From Flavobacterium panacagri (lineage in GTDB: Bacteria; Bacteroidota; Bacteroidia; Flavobacteriales; Flavobacteriaceae): 64,000 nucleotides of DNA. This document shows, piece after piece, positions 1 to 9,500 of this stretch. Location of the stretch: the NCBI RefSeq assembly GCF_030378165.1, contig NZ_CP119766.1, forward strand, positions 1,860,001 to 1,924,000. The letters are read 5' to 3'. Within the stretch, counting starts at the first letter, position 1; every line of letters starts with the position of its first letter. Position numbers and translations under genes: made by a program. The notes under the pieces are model-generated. The model had not been told where the DNA came from, searched no databases, and worked only from the letters and a program-made list of their open reading frames with translations.

Positions 1-465
1 AAGGTAACGCAAATTATTCCGTTAGGAGAAGAAGGTGGAGCAGGGAATTTGATTTTATGTGAAGTTGTGAAAATTCACATTCACGAATCAATTCTGGATG
101 AAAACGGAGCAATCGATCAGCATAAAATTGATTTGGTTTCCCGATTAGGAAATAACTGGTACTCAAGATCGAATCAAGGACTGTTTGAAGTGGCAAAACC
201 CTTGACAACACTGGGAGTAGGAGTAGATGCAATACCAGATTTTGTAAAAGAAAGTCCTGTTTTTGACGGGAATGATTTAGGTAAACTTGGAAACATCGAA
301 GCCTTGCCTACAAAAGAAGAAGTTAGTATATTTGTGAAAGAAAATTTTGCTGTCAAAGGAGTTTTAAGCTCAGATGACCAGAAAAAAGTGCACTTAGAAG
401 CTAAAAAGTATTTGGACAAAGGAGATGTAGAATCTGCTTGGAAAGTGCTTTTAGCCAAAAAATAA
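1..465 (+). CDS. Flavin reductase family protein (5' end outside window)
   Basis: The frame is open from base 1, so this is the C-terminal 154 residues of a gene that starts upstream; the TTG at 49 is internal. The stretch IDLVSRLGNNWYSR and the preceding GNLILCEVVKIHIHES resemble the FMN-binding split-barrel flavin reductases common in Flavobacteria, which reduce free or bound flavin with NAD(P)H. The C-terminal part (EEVSIFVKENF onward) is the lineage-specific helical tail of such proteins. It ends 33 bases before the DUF3127 gene, on the same strand. Substrate and partner enzyme cannot be told from this fragment. Confidence 0.75.
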   Translation, partial: KVTQIIPLGEEGGAGNLILCEVVKIHIHESILDENGAIDQHKIDLVSRLGNNWYSRSNQGLFEVAKPLTTLGVGVDAIPDFVKESPVFDGNDLGKLGNIEALPTKEEVSIFVKENFAVKGVLSSDDQKKVHLEAKKYLDKGDVESAWKVLLAKK

Positions 466-498
466 AAGAAATAGAAACAATAATTAATATAGACGAAG

Positions 499-870
499 AT
501 GGAAGTTACAGGAAAAGTAAAAGTGGTTAACCCAGAGCAGCAAGTTAGTGCCTCATTCAAAAAAAGAGAATTAGTTGTTACTACTGAGGAGCAGTATCCA
601 CAACATATTTTAATCGAATTTACACAAGACAAATGCGATTTATTGAGTAGCTATAAACAAGGAGAGGCAGTAAAAGTTTCTATCAATTTAAGAGGAAGAG
701 AATGGGTTAATCCACAAGGAGAAACTAGATATTTCAATAGTATTCAAGGTTGGAGAATCGAAAGATTAGCAGACGCTGCACCTACACAAGCACCACCAAT
801 GCCAACTGCAGAAACTTTTGCTCCAGCAACAAATGTAAGTGACGACGAACCAGACGATTTACCGTTCTAA
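499..870 (+). CDS. DUF3127 protein, OB-fold-like, with SSB-type acidic C-terminal tip
   Basis: A 123-residue protein. Residues 1-90 (MEVTGKVKVVNPEQQVSASF, then KKRELVVTTEEQYPQ and INLRGREWVNPQGE) match the DUF3127 family of Bacteroidetes, a small single-barrel fold related to single-strand-binding proteins. Residues 92-114 are a Pro/Ala/Thr-rich linker. The last nine residues are DDEPDDLPF, which closely resembles the acidic-hydrophobic tip (DDDxPF) by which bacterial SSB proteins recruit repair and replication enzymes. Function is not established; a nucleic-acid-associated role is inferred from fold and tail. A hairpin follows at 895-940. Confidence 0.85.
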   Translation: MEVTGKVKVVNPEQQVSASFKKRELVVTTEEQYPQHILIEFTQDKCDLLSSYKQGEAVKVSINLRGREWVNPQGETRYFNSIQGWRIERLADAAPTQAPPMPTAETFAPATNVSDDEPDDLPF

Positions 871-894
871 AAAGGTTTAAATTCCAATATCATA

Positions 895-940
895 AATTCC
901 AAATTCCAATTCATATAACTGAATTTGGAATTTGGAATTT
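895..940 (+). terminator. Hairpin of AAATTCC-type repeats after the DUF3127 gene
   Basis: The left arm, with AAATTCC twice, pairs with a right arm carrying GGAATTT twice, with one bulged base and a loop near CATATAACT. The T-rich TTTTGTTTTTG follows. It could act as a Rho-independent terminator, although its arms are also the short-period repeat seen in other spacers of this window. Confidence 0.55.
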
Positions 941-983
941 TGTTTTTGAGCTTTTTACAGAAATAAGAAGTTGCGGATTATTT

Positions 984-1080
984 GTCATTTTGACTGAAAG
1001 GAGAAATCACACAAGTAATTCCACAAACTAAATCGACAATCTTTGGTGAGTCTCGAGTGTGATTTATCCTCCGTAGAAAT
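984..1080. repeat. Degenerate palindromic repeat element, about 97 bp
   Basis: The left part (GTCATTTTGACTGAAAGGAG, then AAATCACAC) and the right part (GTGTGATTTATCCTCC, then GTAGAAAT) are imperfect inverted copies around a roughly 45-base centre. This looks like a decayed copy of the dispersed palindromic elements that sit between genes in Flavobacteria. The spacer between DUF3127 and aat (871-1134) holds nothing else that looks coding. Confidence 0.5.
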
Positions 1081-1134
1081 TAGAAGATTGTGAAAGTTGG
1101 AATTTGGAATTTTTAAAATTGAATATTTTAAAAG

Positions 1135-1773
1135 ATGTATTTTTTATTTGATAATTTATATTTCCCTCCAGTCACAGAAGCTGATGAAGAAGGCATATTG
1201 GCAGTGGGCGGTGATTTAAGTCCCGAACGATTAAAACTTGCTTATAAAAGAGGTATTTTTCCTTGGTTTAATGAGGGAGAATCCATTCTTTGGTGGGCTC
1301 CAGATCCGCGTATGGTTTTGTTTCTAGATGAACTGAATGTTTCCAAAAGCATGCGTAACATTTTGAACCGCAATGTTTTTACTGTTACCTTTAATACTCA
1401 TTTTAGAGAAGTGATTTTAAATTGCCAGCAGATATTAAGAGATGGTCAGGATGGAACATGGATTTCAGATGAAATAGTCGAATCCTATTGTGAACTCCAT
1501 AATCAAGGAATTGCAAAATCGGTTGAGGTTTGGCAGGATGAGGTTTTGGTAGGAGGTTTGTACGGAATTGACCTAGGCCATATTTTTTGTGGTGAAAGTA
1601 TGTTTTCTAAAGTGTCCAATGCTTCGAAAGTGGGTTTTATATCTTTAGTGAATCATCTAAGAAAAGAAAATTATAAATTACTGGATTGTCAGGTTTATAA
1701 CCCTCATTTAGACAGTTTGGGCTGTCGTGAAATTGACCGCGAAGAGTTTATGACTATTTTAAACAGCAAATAA
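1135..1773 (+). CDS. aat: Leucyl/phenylalanyl-tRNA-protein transferase
   Basis: 212 residues. The enzyme transfers Leu or Phe from aminoacyl-tRNA to the N-terminal Arg or Lys of proteins, making them substrates for ClpS/ClpAP under the N-end rule. The family signature is clear: FPPVTEADEEGILAVGGDLS near the N-terminus, then YKRGIFPWFNEGESILWWAP, DPRMVLF, and GGLYGIDLGHIFCGESMFS in the GNAT-like domain. Length is normal for Bacteroidetes. The ATG at 1135 is the natural start. One base separates it from the MOSC gene, so the two are probably co-transcribed. Confidence 0.97.
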   Translation: MYFLFDNLYFPPVTEADEEGILAVGGDLSPERLKLAYKRGIFPWFNEGESILWWAPDPRMVLFLDELNVSKSMRNILNRNVFTVTFNTHFREVILNCQQILRDGQDGTWISDEIVESYCELHNQGIAKSVEVWQDEVLVGGLYGIDLGHIFCGESMFSKVSNASKVGFISLVNHLRKENYKLLDCQVYNPHLDSLGCREIDREEFMTILNSK

Positions 1774-1774
1774 G

Positions 1775-2569
1775 ATGAGTATGAGTCATGTTGTAACAGA
1801 AATTTATATTTATCCGATTAAAAGCCTTGCCGGAATTAGTCTTCAGTCTGCAAAAGCCGAAGAAATGGGATTTGAAAACGACCGAAGATGGATGTTGATT
1901 GATGCCGAAAATCAGATGCTGACACAAAGAGAACATCGTATTATGAGTCAGTTTTATCCGCAGATTTCGGATGTAAAAATCAGTATTACTTTTGAGAATA
2001 AAAAACATGAATTTTCTATTGATGAATCTTTAGAAAATACAATTGAAGTAAATGTCTGGGATGATCAAAGCGAAGTGGTTGAGGTAAGTCATGAAACTTC
2101 AAAATGGTTCAGCCAGCATTTAGGTTTTGAATGTAAATTGGTCAAAATACTTAAAAACGGAGCCCGTAAACATGAAAGCTCTAGATTACAAGAAACATTC
2201 AACGTAAGTTTGGCAGATGGTTATCCTTATTTATTGATTGGAACAGAAAGCCTTGATTTTTTAAATGAGAAACTAGAGGAGAAAATCACCATTAAAAGAT
2301 TTCGTCCCAACATTGTCGTAAGCACAAAAAAAGCTCATGAAGAAGATGATTTTACAACTTTCAAAATTGGAGATGTTCAGTTTAAAAACATAAAACCATG
2401 CGGAAGATGTGTTATGGTAAATAATGATCCAGAAAATGGACGTTTAAAAAAAGAACCTTTAAAAACGTTAAGTAAATACAGAAATGTAAATAATTCAGTT
2501 TTATTTGGCACTAACATCATAAGTTTAAACTCTGGAAATATTAAGGTTGGAGATGTACTTGTTTTCTAG
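1775..2569 (+). CDS. MOSC domain-containing protein
   Basis: 264 residues. The N-terminal MOSC beta-barrel part begins VTEIYIYPIKSLAGISLQ and includes GFENDRRWMLID. The C-terminal MOSC domain contains RFRPNIVV and the conserved KPCGRCVMVN, whose cysteines are candidate molybdenum-cofactor or sulfur ligands. Relatives include the mARC/YcbX group, molybdenum-dependent N-hydroxylated-compound reductases, but no ferredoxin domain is fused here, so the reaction is uncertain. The stop codon overlaps the convergent end of thiF by 4 bases. The start is one base after the aat stop. Confidence 0.9.
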   Translation: MSMSHVVTEIYIYPIKSLAGISLQSAKAEEMGFENDRRWMLIDAENQMLTQREHRIMSQFYPQISDVKISITFENKKHEFSIDESLENTIEVNVWDDQSEVVEVSHETSKWFSQHLGFECKLVKILKNGARKHESSRLQETFNVSLADGYPYLLIGTESLDFLNEKLEEKITIKRFRPNIVVSTKKAHEEDDFTTFKIGDVQFKNIKPCGRCVMVNNDPENGRLKKEPLKTLSKYRNVNNSVLFGTNIISLNSGNIKVGDVLVF

Positions 2570-3276
2570 AAATTCAGTTTCGTAAAATTCCAATGCAGCG
2601 TATTAAAAATTATAATTTCATTTTTTAAAGAAGGTAATTCCAAAATTAATTTCAGCGTTTCATGCGCCATCATATTGCCAATAATTCCGGGAAGAGTTCC
2701 CAATACGCCATTTAAATTACAATTCGGAACATCTTTTGGATCAGGCATTTCAGGAAATAAATCACGAAGATTTTTACTTCCATTATAATTGAAAACCGCA
2801 ATCTGACCTTCAAATTTCAAAATACTTCCGTAAACCAAGGGTTTTCCAAGTTTTACACAAGTATCATTTACTAAATAACGCGTTGTAAAATTGTCTGAAC
2901 CATCGACAATTATATCAAATTGCTCAATAATTTGAGAACCATTTTCAACTGTTAGCTTCTCATTTATAGAAACCGTTTCAATTAATGGATTTAGTTTAGA
3001 AACAACTTCTCTGGCAACAATAGCTTTTTGTTGACCAATTTCATTTTCGGTATATAAAATCTGCCTTTGCAAATTGTGGATTTCAATCGTATCAAAATCC
3101 ATAATTCCTATAAAACCAACTCCAGCGGTTGCAATATATTGTAAAATCGGACAGCCCAAACCCCCTGCGCCAATTACTAAAACTCGTGCTTTTTTTAATT
3201 TTTCCTGTCCTTCATCACCAATTTCAGGGAGAATTGTTTGTCTGTTGTAACGAAGGAATTCTTGTATAATGCTCAT
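2566..3276 (-). CDS. thiF: HesA/MoeB/ThiF family adenylyltransferase
   Basis: 236 residues, last gene of the thiamine operon. E1-like enzymes of this family adenylate the C-terminal GlyGly of a small sulfur carrier, here ThiS, so that it can be thiocarboxylated. The Rossmann nucleotide loop is VIGAGGLGCP (about residues 34-43). IHNLQRQILY and DGSDNFTTRYLVND are the usual ATP/Mg and substrate motifs. Only isolated cysteines are present, so the paired CxxC zinc motifs of typical ThiF and MoeB are missing. The position after thiH supports thiF over moeB, though it could also serve MoaD. Confidence 0.88.
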   Translation of the reverse strand: MSIIQEFLRYNRQTILPEIGDEGQEKLKKARVLVIGAGGLGCPILQYIATAGVGFIGIMDFDTIEIHNLQRQILYTENEIGQQKAIVAREVVSKLNPLIETVSINEKLTVENGSQIIEQFDIIVDGSDNFTTRYLVNDTCVKLGKPLVYGSILKFEGQIAVFNYNGSKNLRDLFPEMPDPKDVPNCNLNGVLGTLPGIIGNMMAHETLKLILELPSLKNEIIIFNTLHWNFTKLNF

Positions 3277-3283
3277 TTTTTAA

Positions 3284-3358
3284 TTGTGAATTGTGAGTTG
3301 TGAATTGTAAAATGTTACGTCTTCAAACTTGAAACTTGAAACTTGAAACTTGAAACAT
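3284..3358. repeat. Short-period tandem repeats between thiH and thiF
   Basis: The spacer holds GTGAATTGTGAGTTGTGAAT-like repeats followed by about five tandem copies of CTTGAAA(C) ending at 3356. It is non-coding and lies between two genes of the same operon. The same kind of simple repeat occurs in other spacers of the window (9168-9200, 9691-9712, 14960-15005). Confidence 0.75.
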
Positions 3359-3359
3359 T

Positions 3360-4472
3360 TCAACTATAAACCTTGTCCCAATCTTTCCAAACTGGTTCGT
3401 AACCTTTGTTTTTTATGATTTTTGAGATTTCATCTGCCGAACGTTCATCGCTGATTTCGAATTGTTCCAAAGACTGCGGATCAACCGCATAACCACCTGG
3501 GTTTGTTTTAGAACCAGCACTCATGCTTGTAACTCCAATTGGAATAATATTGTTTCTGAATTTTTCGTTTTCTCTTGTTGAAATCGAAATTTCCAAATCT
3601 TCATTCCACAATCTGTAAGCGCATATTAATTGTGTCAAATCTTTGTCGTCCATAATGAAATTGGGCTCGATAATTCCCTCGGCAGGTCGCAGACGCGGAA
3701 ACGAAACAGAATATTTCGTCTGCCAATATTTCTTTTGAAGATAATCTAGATGCAAGGCGTTAAAAAAACTGTCCGTTCGCCAATCTTCTAAACCTAATAA
3801 AACACCCAAACCAATTTTGTGAATTCCTGCAGTTCCAATTCTGTCTGGAGTTTCTAATCTATAATCAAAATTTGATTTCTTGCCTTTCGTGTGATATTTT
3901 TTGTAAACTTCCTGATGATACGTTTCCTGATAAACTAAAACAGAGTAAACTCCAGCATCATGCAAACTTTCGTAATCTTCTGTAGAAAGTGGCTGCACTT
4001 CAACAGAAATAATTGAAAATTCTTTTCTAATTAAATTAATTGCATTCAGGAAATAATTAATGTTTACGGTATAGTTTGCTTCGCCAGTAACCAATAAAAC
4101 ATGATCAAAACCTGTGTGTTTTAACGCTTCGACTTCGAGTTTTATTTCTGCATCGGTTAATGTTTTACGTTTGATTTTATTATCTAAACTAAAGCCGCAG
4201 TAAGTACAAATATTTTGGCATTCGTTGCTCAGATATAACGGCGCATACATTTGGATCGTTTTCCCGAAACGTTTTTTTGTAATTTCATGGCATTTCTGTG
4301 CCATTTCTTCTAGATAATTTTGTGCAATAGGAGAAATCAGAATTAAAAAATCATCGAGATTGTACTTGGTTTTAGTCAAAGTTCGTTCGACATCTTTTGA
4401 TGTGGTTTGGTATATTCTGGATTGAATTTCATCCCAATTATATTGTTCAAAAATAGTTTTAAATGTGTTCAT
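3360..4472 (-). CDS. thiH: 2-iminoacetate synthase (tyrosine lyase)
   Basis: 370 residues. A radical-SAM enzyme that cleaves L-tyrosine to dehydroglycine (2-iminoacetate) and p-cresol, supplying the C-N unit of the thiamine thiazole ring to ThiG. The [4Fe-4S] motif CxxxCxxC is Cys85, Cys89 and Cys92 in NECQNICTYCGFS. The ending with TSMSAGSKTNPGGY is typical of ThiH. Having thiH rather than thiO means tyrosine rather than glycine is the precursor. It lies downstream of thiG, separated by a palindromic repeat at 4484-4569. Confidence 0.97.
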   Translation of the reverse strand: MNTFKTIFEQYNWDEIQSRIYQTTSKDVERTLTKTKYNLDDFLILISPIAQNYLEEMAQKCHEITKKRFGKTIQMYAPLYLSNECQNICTYCGFSLDNKIKRKTLTDAEIKLEVEALKHTGFDHVLLVTGEANYTVNINYFLNAINLIRKEFSIISVEVQPLSTEDYESLHDAGVYSVLVYQETYHQEVYKKYHTKGKKSNFDYRLETPDRIGTAGIHKIGLGVLLGLEDWRTDSFFNALHLDYLQKKYWQTKYSVSFPRLRPAEGIIEPNFIMDDKDLTQLICAYRLWNEDLEISISTRENEKFRNNIIPIGVTSMSAGSKTNPGGYAVDPQSLEQFEISDERSADEISKIIKNKGYEPVWKDWDKVYS

Positions 4473-4483
4473 ATTTTTTGGTC

Positions 4484-4569
4484 TTTAACCGCAAGGCCCG
4501 CGAAGAATTACGCAAGGTTCGCAAAGCTTTGCGTTCTTAGCGCTTTTCTTTGCGAACTTTGCGGTTAAA
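4484..4569. repeat. 86-bp palindromic repeat element inside the thi operon
   Basis: The ends are perfect inverted copies, TTTAACCGCAA and TTGCGGTTAAA. Inside are CGCAAAGCTTTGCG (a perfect palindrome at 4520-4533) and further TTCGCAAAG / CTTTGCGAA arms. It fills almost the whole thiG-thiH spacer. A related but decayed sequence with ACCGCAAAG occurs near 32649. It could form a large hairpin in the operon mRNA. Confidence 0.8.
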
Positions 4570-4573
4570 TTAT

Positions 4574-5350
4574 TTAGTCATATAAAAATGAAGTCAAAGG
4601 GCTAGAAGCCGAAGCATAATTCTGCTGATTGCCAACTTTAGCTTCAAAAGCTTTTCTTCCTGCTATAACAGCCTCCTTAAAAGCCTCAGCCATTAATTTT
4701 GGGTTTCCGGCTACGGCAATTGCGGTGTTTACCAAAACAGCATCGGCACCAATTTCCATGGCTTTTGCAGCATCAGATGGAGCGCCAATTCCAGCGTCAA
4801 CAATAACAGGAACATTGCTTTGTTCGATTATAATTTCTAAAAAATCAATTGTTTTTAAACCTTTATTGCTTCCAATTGGCGAACCCAAAGGCATAACTGC
4901 TGAGGTTCCCGCGCTTTCTAAATGTTTGCACAAAACAGGATCAGCGTGAATGTAAGGCAAAACAAAAAAACCAAGTTTTGCCAATTCTTCAGTAGCTTTT
5001 AAAGTCTCAATCGGATCCGGCATTAAATATTTAGGATCAGGATGAATTTCCAGTTTTACCCAGTTTGTTTCTAATGCTTCACGAGCCAATTGTGCTGCGA
5101 AAACGGCTTCTTTGGCATTTCGCGCTCCCGAAGTATTAGGAAGCAAATTAATATTAGGATGTTTTAAATGAGACAAAATAGCATCAGTATCCGTTTCCAA
5201 ATCAATGCGTTTAAGTGCAACTGTAACCAATTCACTTTCTGATGCTAAAATGGCACCCTCCATTTCTTCATTCGATCCAAATTTTCCCGTTCCTAAAAAC
5301 AAACGGGATTTGAAGCTTTTATCTCCAATATTAAACAATGACGTTTGCAT
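4574..5350 (-). CDS. thiG: Thiazole synthase
   Basis: 258 residues, a TIM-barrel enzyme. It condenses deoxyxylulose 5-phosphate, dehydroglycine and the ThiS thiocarboxylate into the thiazole phosphate. Visible features are [12 protein letters not shown] at the N-terminus, [43 protein letters not shown] and [20 protein letters not shown], all conserved in the family. Length is normal. The start overlaps the end of thiE by 20 bases, so translation may be coupled. It is encoded between thiE and thiH in the riboswitch-controlled operon. Confidence 0.98.
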   Translation of the reverse strand: MQTSLFNIGDKSFKSRLFLGTGKFGSNEEMEGAILASESELVTVALKRIDLETDTDAILSHLKHPNINLLPNTSGARNAKEAVFAAQLAREALETNWVKLEIHPDPKYLMPDPIETLKATEELAKLGFFVLPYIHADPVLCKHLESAGTSAVMPLGSPIGSNKGLKTIDFLEIIIEQSNVPVIVDAGIGAPSDAAKAMEIGADAVLVNTAIAVAGNPKLMAEAFKEAVIAGRKAFEAKVGNQQNYASASSPLTSFLYD

Positions 5351-5969
5351 ATAATTTTTCGTTTAATTGTTGAATTAATATTTTCTTTTCCAGACTTTCT
5401 GTGATGATTCCAGAAACTGCAATTCCATGAATCCCTGTTTCCATTAACGGACTTACATCTCGCAGTGTAATACCGCCGATAGTATAAACAGGAATTTCAA
5501 TTTTATTTTTTTTCATTTTCTGAAGAATATCAAAATAGCCCGATAATCCTAAAATCGGACTTAATTTTTCTTTTGTGGCAGTAAAACGAAAAGGTCCTAA
5601 ACCAATATAATCACAACCATTTTGAACATGATTATGAATGTCTTCAAAAGTATTAGCAGTGCCACCTATGATTTTTGTTGAGCCTAAAATGGCTCGTGCT
5701 TCGTCAATTTTTGTGTCGGTTAGGCCTAAGTGAACTCCGTCTGCAGCAATTCTTTTGGCAAGATGTAAATCATCATTTACAATAAAAGTTGCCAAATATT
5801 CTTCACATAAAAGTTTTACTGCTTCTGCTAAAGTGAAAGTATCTTGCGCAGTTTGGTTTTTAAATCGCATTTGAACCCAATTGCATCCGGCATCAAGAGC
5901 TTGATGAATGTTGTACAGTTGTGTTTCGATGGTTTCGCCTTGCGAAATATATTGCAGTTTGCTATACAT
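5331..5969 (-). CDS. thiE: Thiamine phosphate synthase
   Basis: 212 residues, a TIM barrel that joins HMP pyrophosphate and thiazole phosphate to thiamine monophosphate. It carries the catalytic and phosphate-binding signatures: QMRFKN (for QLRxK), [33 protein letters not shown] and IGGIT. This is the better ThiE candidate of the two family members in the operon. The usual serine-containing loop before the second half reads GGTANT, a mild deviation. Its start overlaps thiD by 8 bases and its end overlaps thiG by 20. Confidence 0.93.
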   Translation of the reverse strand: MYSKLQYISQGETIETQLYNIHQALDAGCNWVQMRFKNQTAQDTFTLAEAVKLLCEEYLATFIVNDDLHLAKRIAADGVHLGLTDTKIDEARAILGSTKIIGGTANTFEDIHNHVQNGCDYIGLGPFRFTATKEKLSPILGLSGYFDILQKMKKNKIEIPVYTIGGITLRDVSPLMETGIHGIAVSGIITESLEKKILIQQLNEKLYANVIV

Positions 5970-6714
5970 TATGATATCCGATTAAGGTTGATGTTGAACT
6001 CAGGTATTTTTCGATATAGGTTTTGGCATTTTTACAAGCCATTTCTAAAGTCTGATTTAAAGCTAAATTGGAAGCTATTGCTGAAGAAAGCACACAGCCT
6101 GAACCATGTTTTTCAGTACAATCTTTTTCCGAAGCAAACAAGTCGATGATTTTATTTTTTAAAAACAATTGATCTTTTCCAACTTCATTTAAATTATGAC
6201 CGCCTTTCAACAGAATTGCTGTTGAAATTTCGTTTTCAATCCAAGGATTATCTTTTATAAAATCAGGAAATAATTGTTCAATTTCTTTATAATTAGGAGT
6301 AATCAAATCTATTTTTGATAAAATTTTAGTCAAATCCGAACGATCTTCAATGTTTAAAAAATCAAATTCAGTAGTAGACTTTAAAACAGGATCCCAGACA
6401 ATTTTTGTATGTGGAGAAGTTAATTTTATAGTCGAAAGAATTCGGTTTAAATACGAAAGCGATGGCACAATTCCGATTTTAACAGCAGTGATTTTATAGC
6501 TTTCAAACAAAACCTCAATAGACCGAATTACAAAATTGATATTAACCCATTCTATTTTATGAAACTCATTTTCGGTCTGAATGGTGTTGGCTGTCATAAC
6601 AGCAAAACCGCTGACTTTATGCTGTTCAAATGTTTTGATATCAGCCAAAATCCCAGCACCACCGGACGGGTCTAAACCTGCGATTGTAAGTACGAATGGA
6701 CGATTTTCTGACAT
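5962..6714 (-). CDS. thiD: Hydroxymethylpyrimidine (phosphate) kinase
   Basis: 250 residues of the ribokinase-like family. It phosphorylates HMP to HMP-P and HMP-PP, the pyrimidine substrate of ThiE. The signature TIAGLDPSGGAGILADIKTF is at the N-terminus. VWDPVLKS, LITPNYKEIEQLF and the C-terminal anion hole KHGSGCVLSSAIA (normally HGTGC) are present. It overlaps the upstream ThiE/TenI-like gene by 43 bases and the downstream thiE by 8, marking a tightly packed operon. No C-terminal ThiN or TenA fusion is present. Confidence 0.95.
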   Translation of the reverse strand: MSENRPFVLTIAGLDPSGGAGILADIKTFEQHKVSGFAVMTANTIQTENEFHKIEWVNINFVIRSIEVLFESYKITAVKIGIVPSLSYLNRILSTIKLTSPHTKIVWDPVLKSTTEFDFLNIEDRSDLTKILSKIDLITPNYKEIEQLFPDFIKDNPWIENEISTAILLKGGHNLNEVGKDQLFLKNKIIDLFASEKDCTEKHGSGCVLSSAIASNLALNQTLEMACKNAKTYIEKYLSSTSTLIGYHNV

Positions 6715-7301
6715 AATTTAAATTGTTTTATAGGATTTTCATTGTTCCAAATTGTTCCTAAAAGTACCACATCATCAAAACCATTTTCAAGTGTTTTTTG
6801 AATGTTTTCTGAAGTAATTCCACCTAAAGCAATCACTTTTGTTTTATAATTTGTTCTTGATTTTAATGCTTCAAAAAGATCTGTTTTTGGCAGATAATTT
6901 TCTTTTGAAATACTTTGAAAAACAGGACTTAGAAATGCATAATCAAAATCATATTCTAAGGAATTAAAATCTTCGATTGAATGTGTTGATGTTGAAATTG
7001 AAATTGATTCGCATTTATACCTACAAGGTTTTGGAAACCTTGCAGGAAAGATTGAATTATTTTTTCTTTCTTTTTCAGAAAAATGAAATCGGTTAATTCC
7101 AAAATCTTCTGCCAGTTTATGATGATTGTGCAAGACAAGTTGCTCTCTAAATTCCAATTTTATCTGATGAATAAACTGTGCCATTTCCAATTCAGAAAAA
7201 TCAGGTTTCCGAATATGAAGCAGAGACAATCCTTCCTCAAACAAAGAATGAATTGTCTTGATTTCGTTTACCACAGCAAAAGGATTAGAGATAACGATCA
7301 T
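6672..7301 (-). CDS. ThiE/TenI-like protein, possible thiazole tautomerase
   Basis: 209 residues starting at the ATG at 7301 (MIVISNPFAVVNEI); a longer frame reading back to 7415 overlaps thiC and is not supported. The fold is that of ThiE/TenI, with LLHIRKPDFSELEM, RFHFSEKE, FLSPVFQSISK and VIALGGITSENI. The ThiE catalytic motifs are altered: IRKP replaces the QxRxK motif, and the IVNDD and TPTK loops are missing. TenI of Bacillus subtilis is a thiazole tautomerase without TMP synthase activity. The same role next to ThiG and ThiH is plausible but inferred. Confidence 0.8.
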   Translation of the reverse strand: MIVISNPFAVVNEIKTIHSLFEEGLSLLHIRKPDFSELEMAQFIHQIKLEFREQLVLHNHHKLAEDFGINRFHFSEKERKNNSIFPARFPKPCRYKCESISISTSTHSIEDFNSLEYDFDYAFLSPVFQSISKENYLPKTDLFEALKSRTNYKTKVIALGGITSENIQKTLENGFDDVVLLGTIWNNENPIKQFKLCQKIVHSYLQSQV

Positions 7302-7338
7302 ATTTTTTTCTATGTTCTTTCTTCTATTTTCTAAAACT

Positions 7339-9186
<1,848 letters not shown>

Positions 9187-9234
9187 TTAAAGTTTCAAGT
9201 TGATGTGGATTGTGTTTTTCCTGTATGATTTTCC

Positions 9235-9260
9235 GTAGAGACGCTCAGCAGTGCGTCTAC
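9235..9260. repeat. Short palindrome, GTAGAGACGC...GCGTCTAC family, copy 1
   Basis: A 26-bp imperfect inverted repeat: left arm GTAGAGACGC, right arm GTGCGTCTAC, short centre TCAGCA. A second copy with a perfect 20-bp core lies at 23365-23390. It sits in the thiS-thiC spacer (9163-9293), which also contains TTTGAAGTTTAAAGTTTCAA-type simple repeats and no open frame of note. Confidence 0.75.
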
Positions 9261-9293
9261 GTCCAGTATATAATTGGAATTTGGGATTTATTT

Positions 9294-9500
9294 TTAACCT
9301 CCCTGTGTGGCAGAAATAATTAGAACTTCATCAGTTTCTTGTACGAAGAATTCGTTCCATTTGGTTTTTGGAACAACGGTGTTGTTAATAGCAACAGCGA
9401 TTCCGTTTTGTTTTTGCGGAATTTCGAGATCGAGCAATGATTGAACGCTTAGCGATTCAGCATTGAAAAATTTAGTTTGTTGATTGATTTTTAGTTCCAT
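9294..9500 (-). CDS. thiS: Sulfur carrier protein ThiS
   Basis: 68 residues from the ATG at 9500 (MELKINQQTKFF); a longer reading frame from 9545 would place coding sequence in the riboswitch leader and is rejected. This ubiquitin-like protein carries the thiocarboxylate sulfur for thiazole formation. The C-terminus ISATQGG ends in the required GlyGly, and NNTVVPKTKWNE is typical. It is the first gene after the TPP riboswitch. The sequence AAAAAGGA touches the ATG and, with the start codon, forms one arm of an inverted repeat at 9497-9539. Confidence 0.95.
   Translation of the reverse strand: MELKINQQTKFFNAESLSVQSLLDLEIPQKQNGIAVAINNTVVPKTKWNEFFVQETDEVLIISATQGG

Noticed and set aside
174..632. 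Minus-strand 152-residue frame at the left edge
   Set aside because: It is antisense to the flavin reductase and DUF3127 genes, which have clear family matches.
3284..3358. Possible CRISPR array in the CTTGAAA repeats
   Set aside because: The repeats are 7 bp and contiguous, with no spacers; the window has no cas genes.
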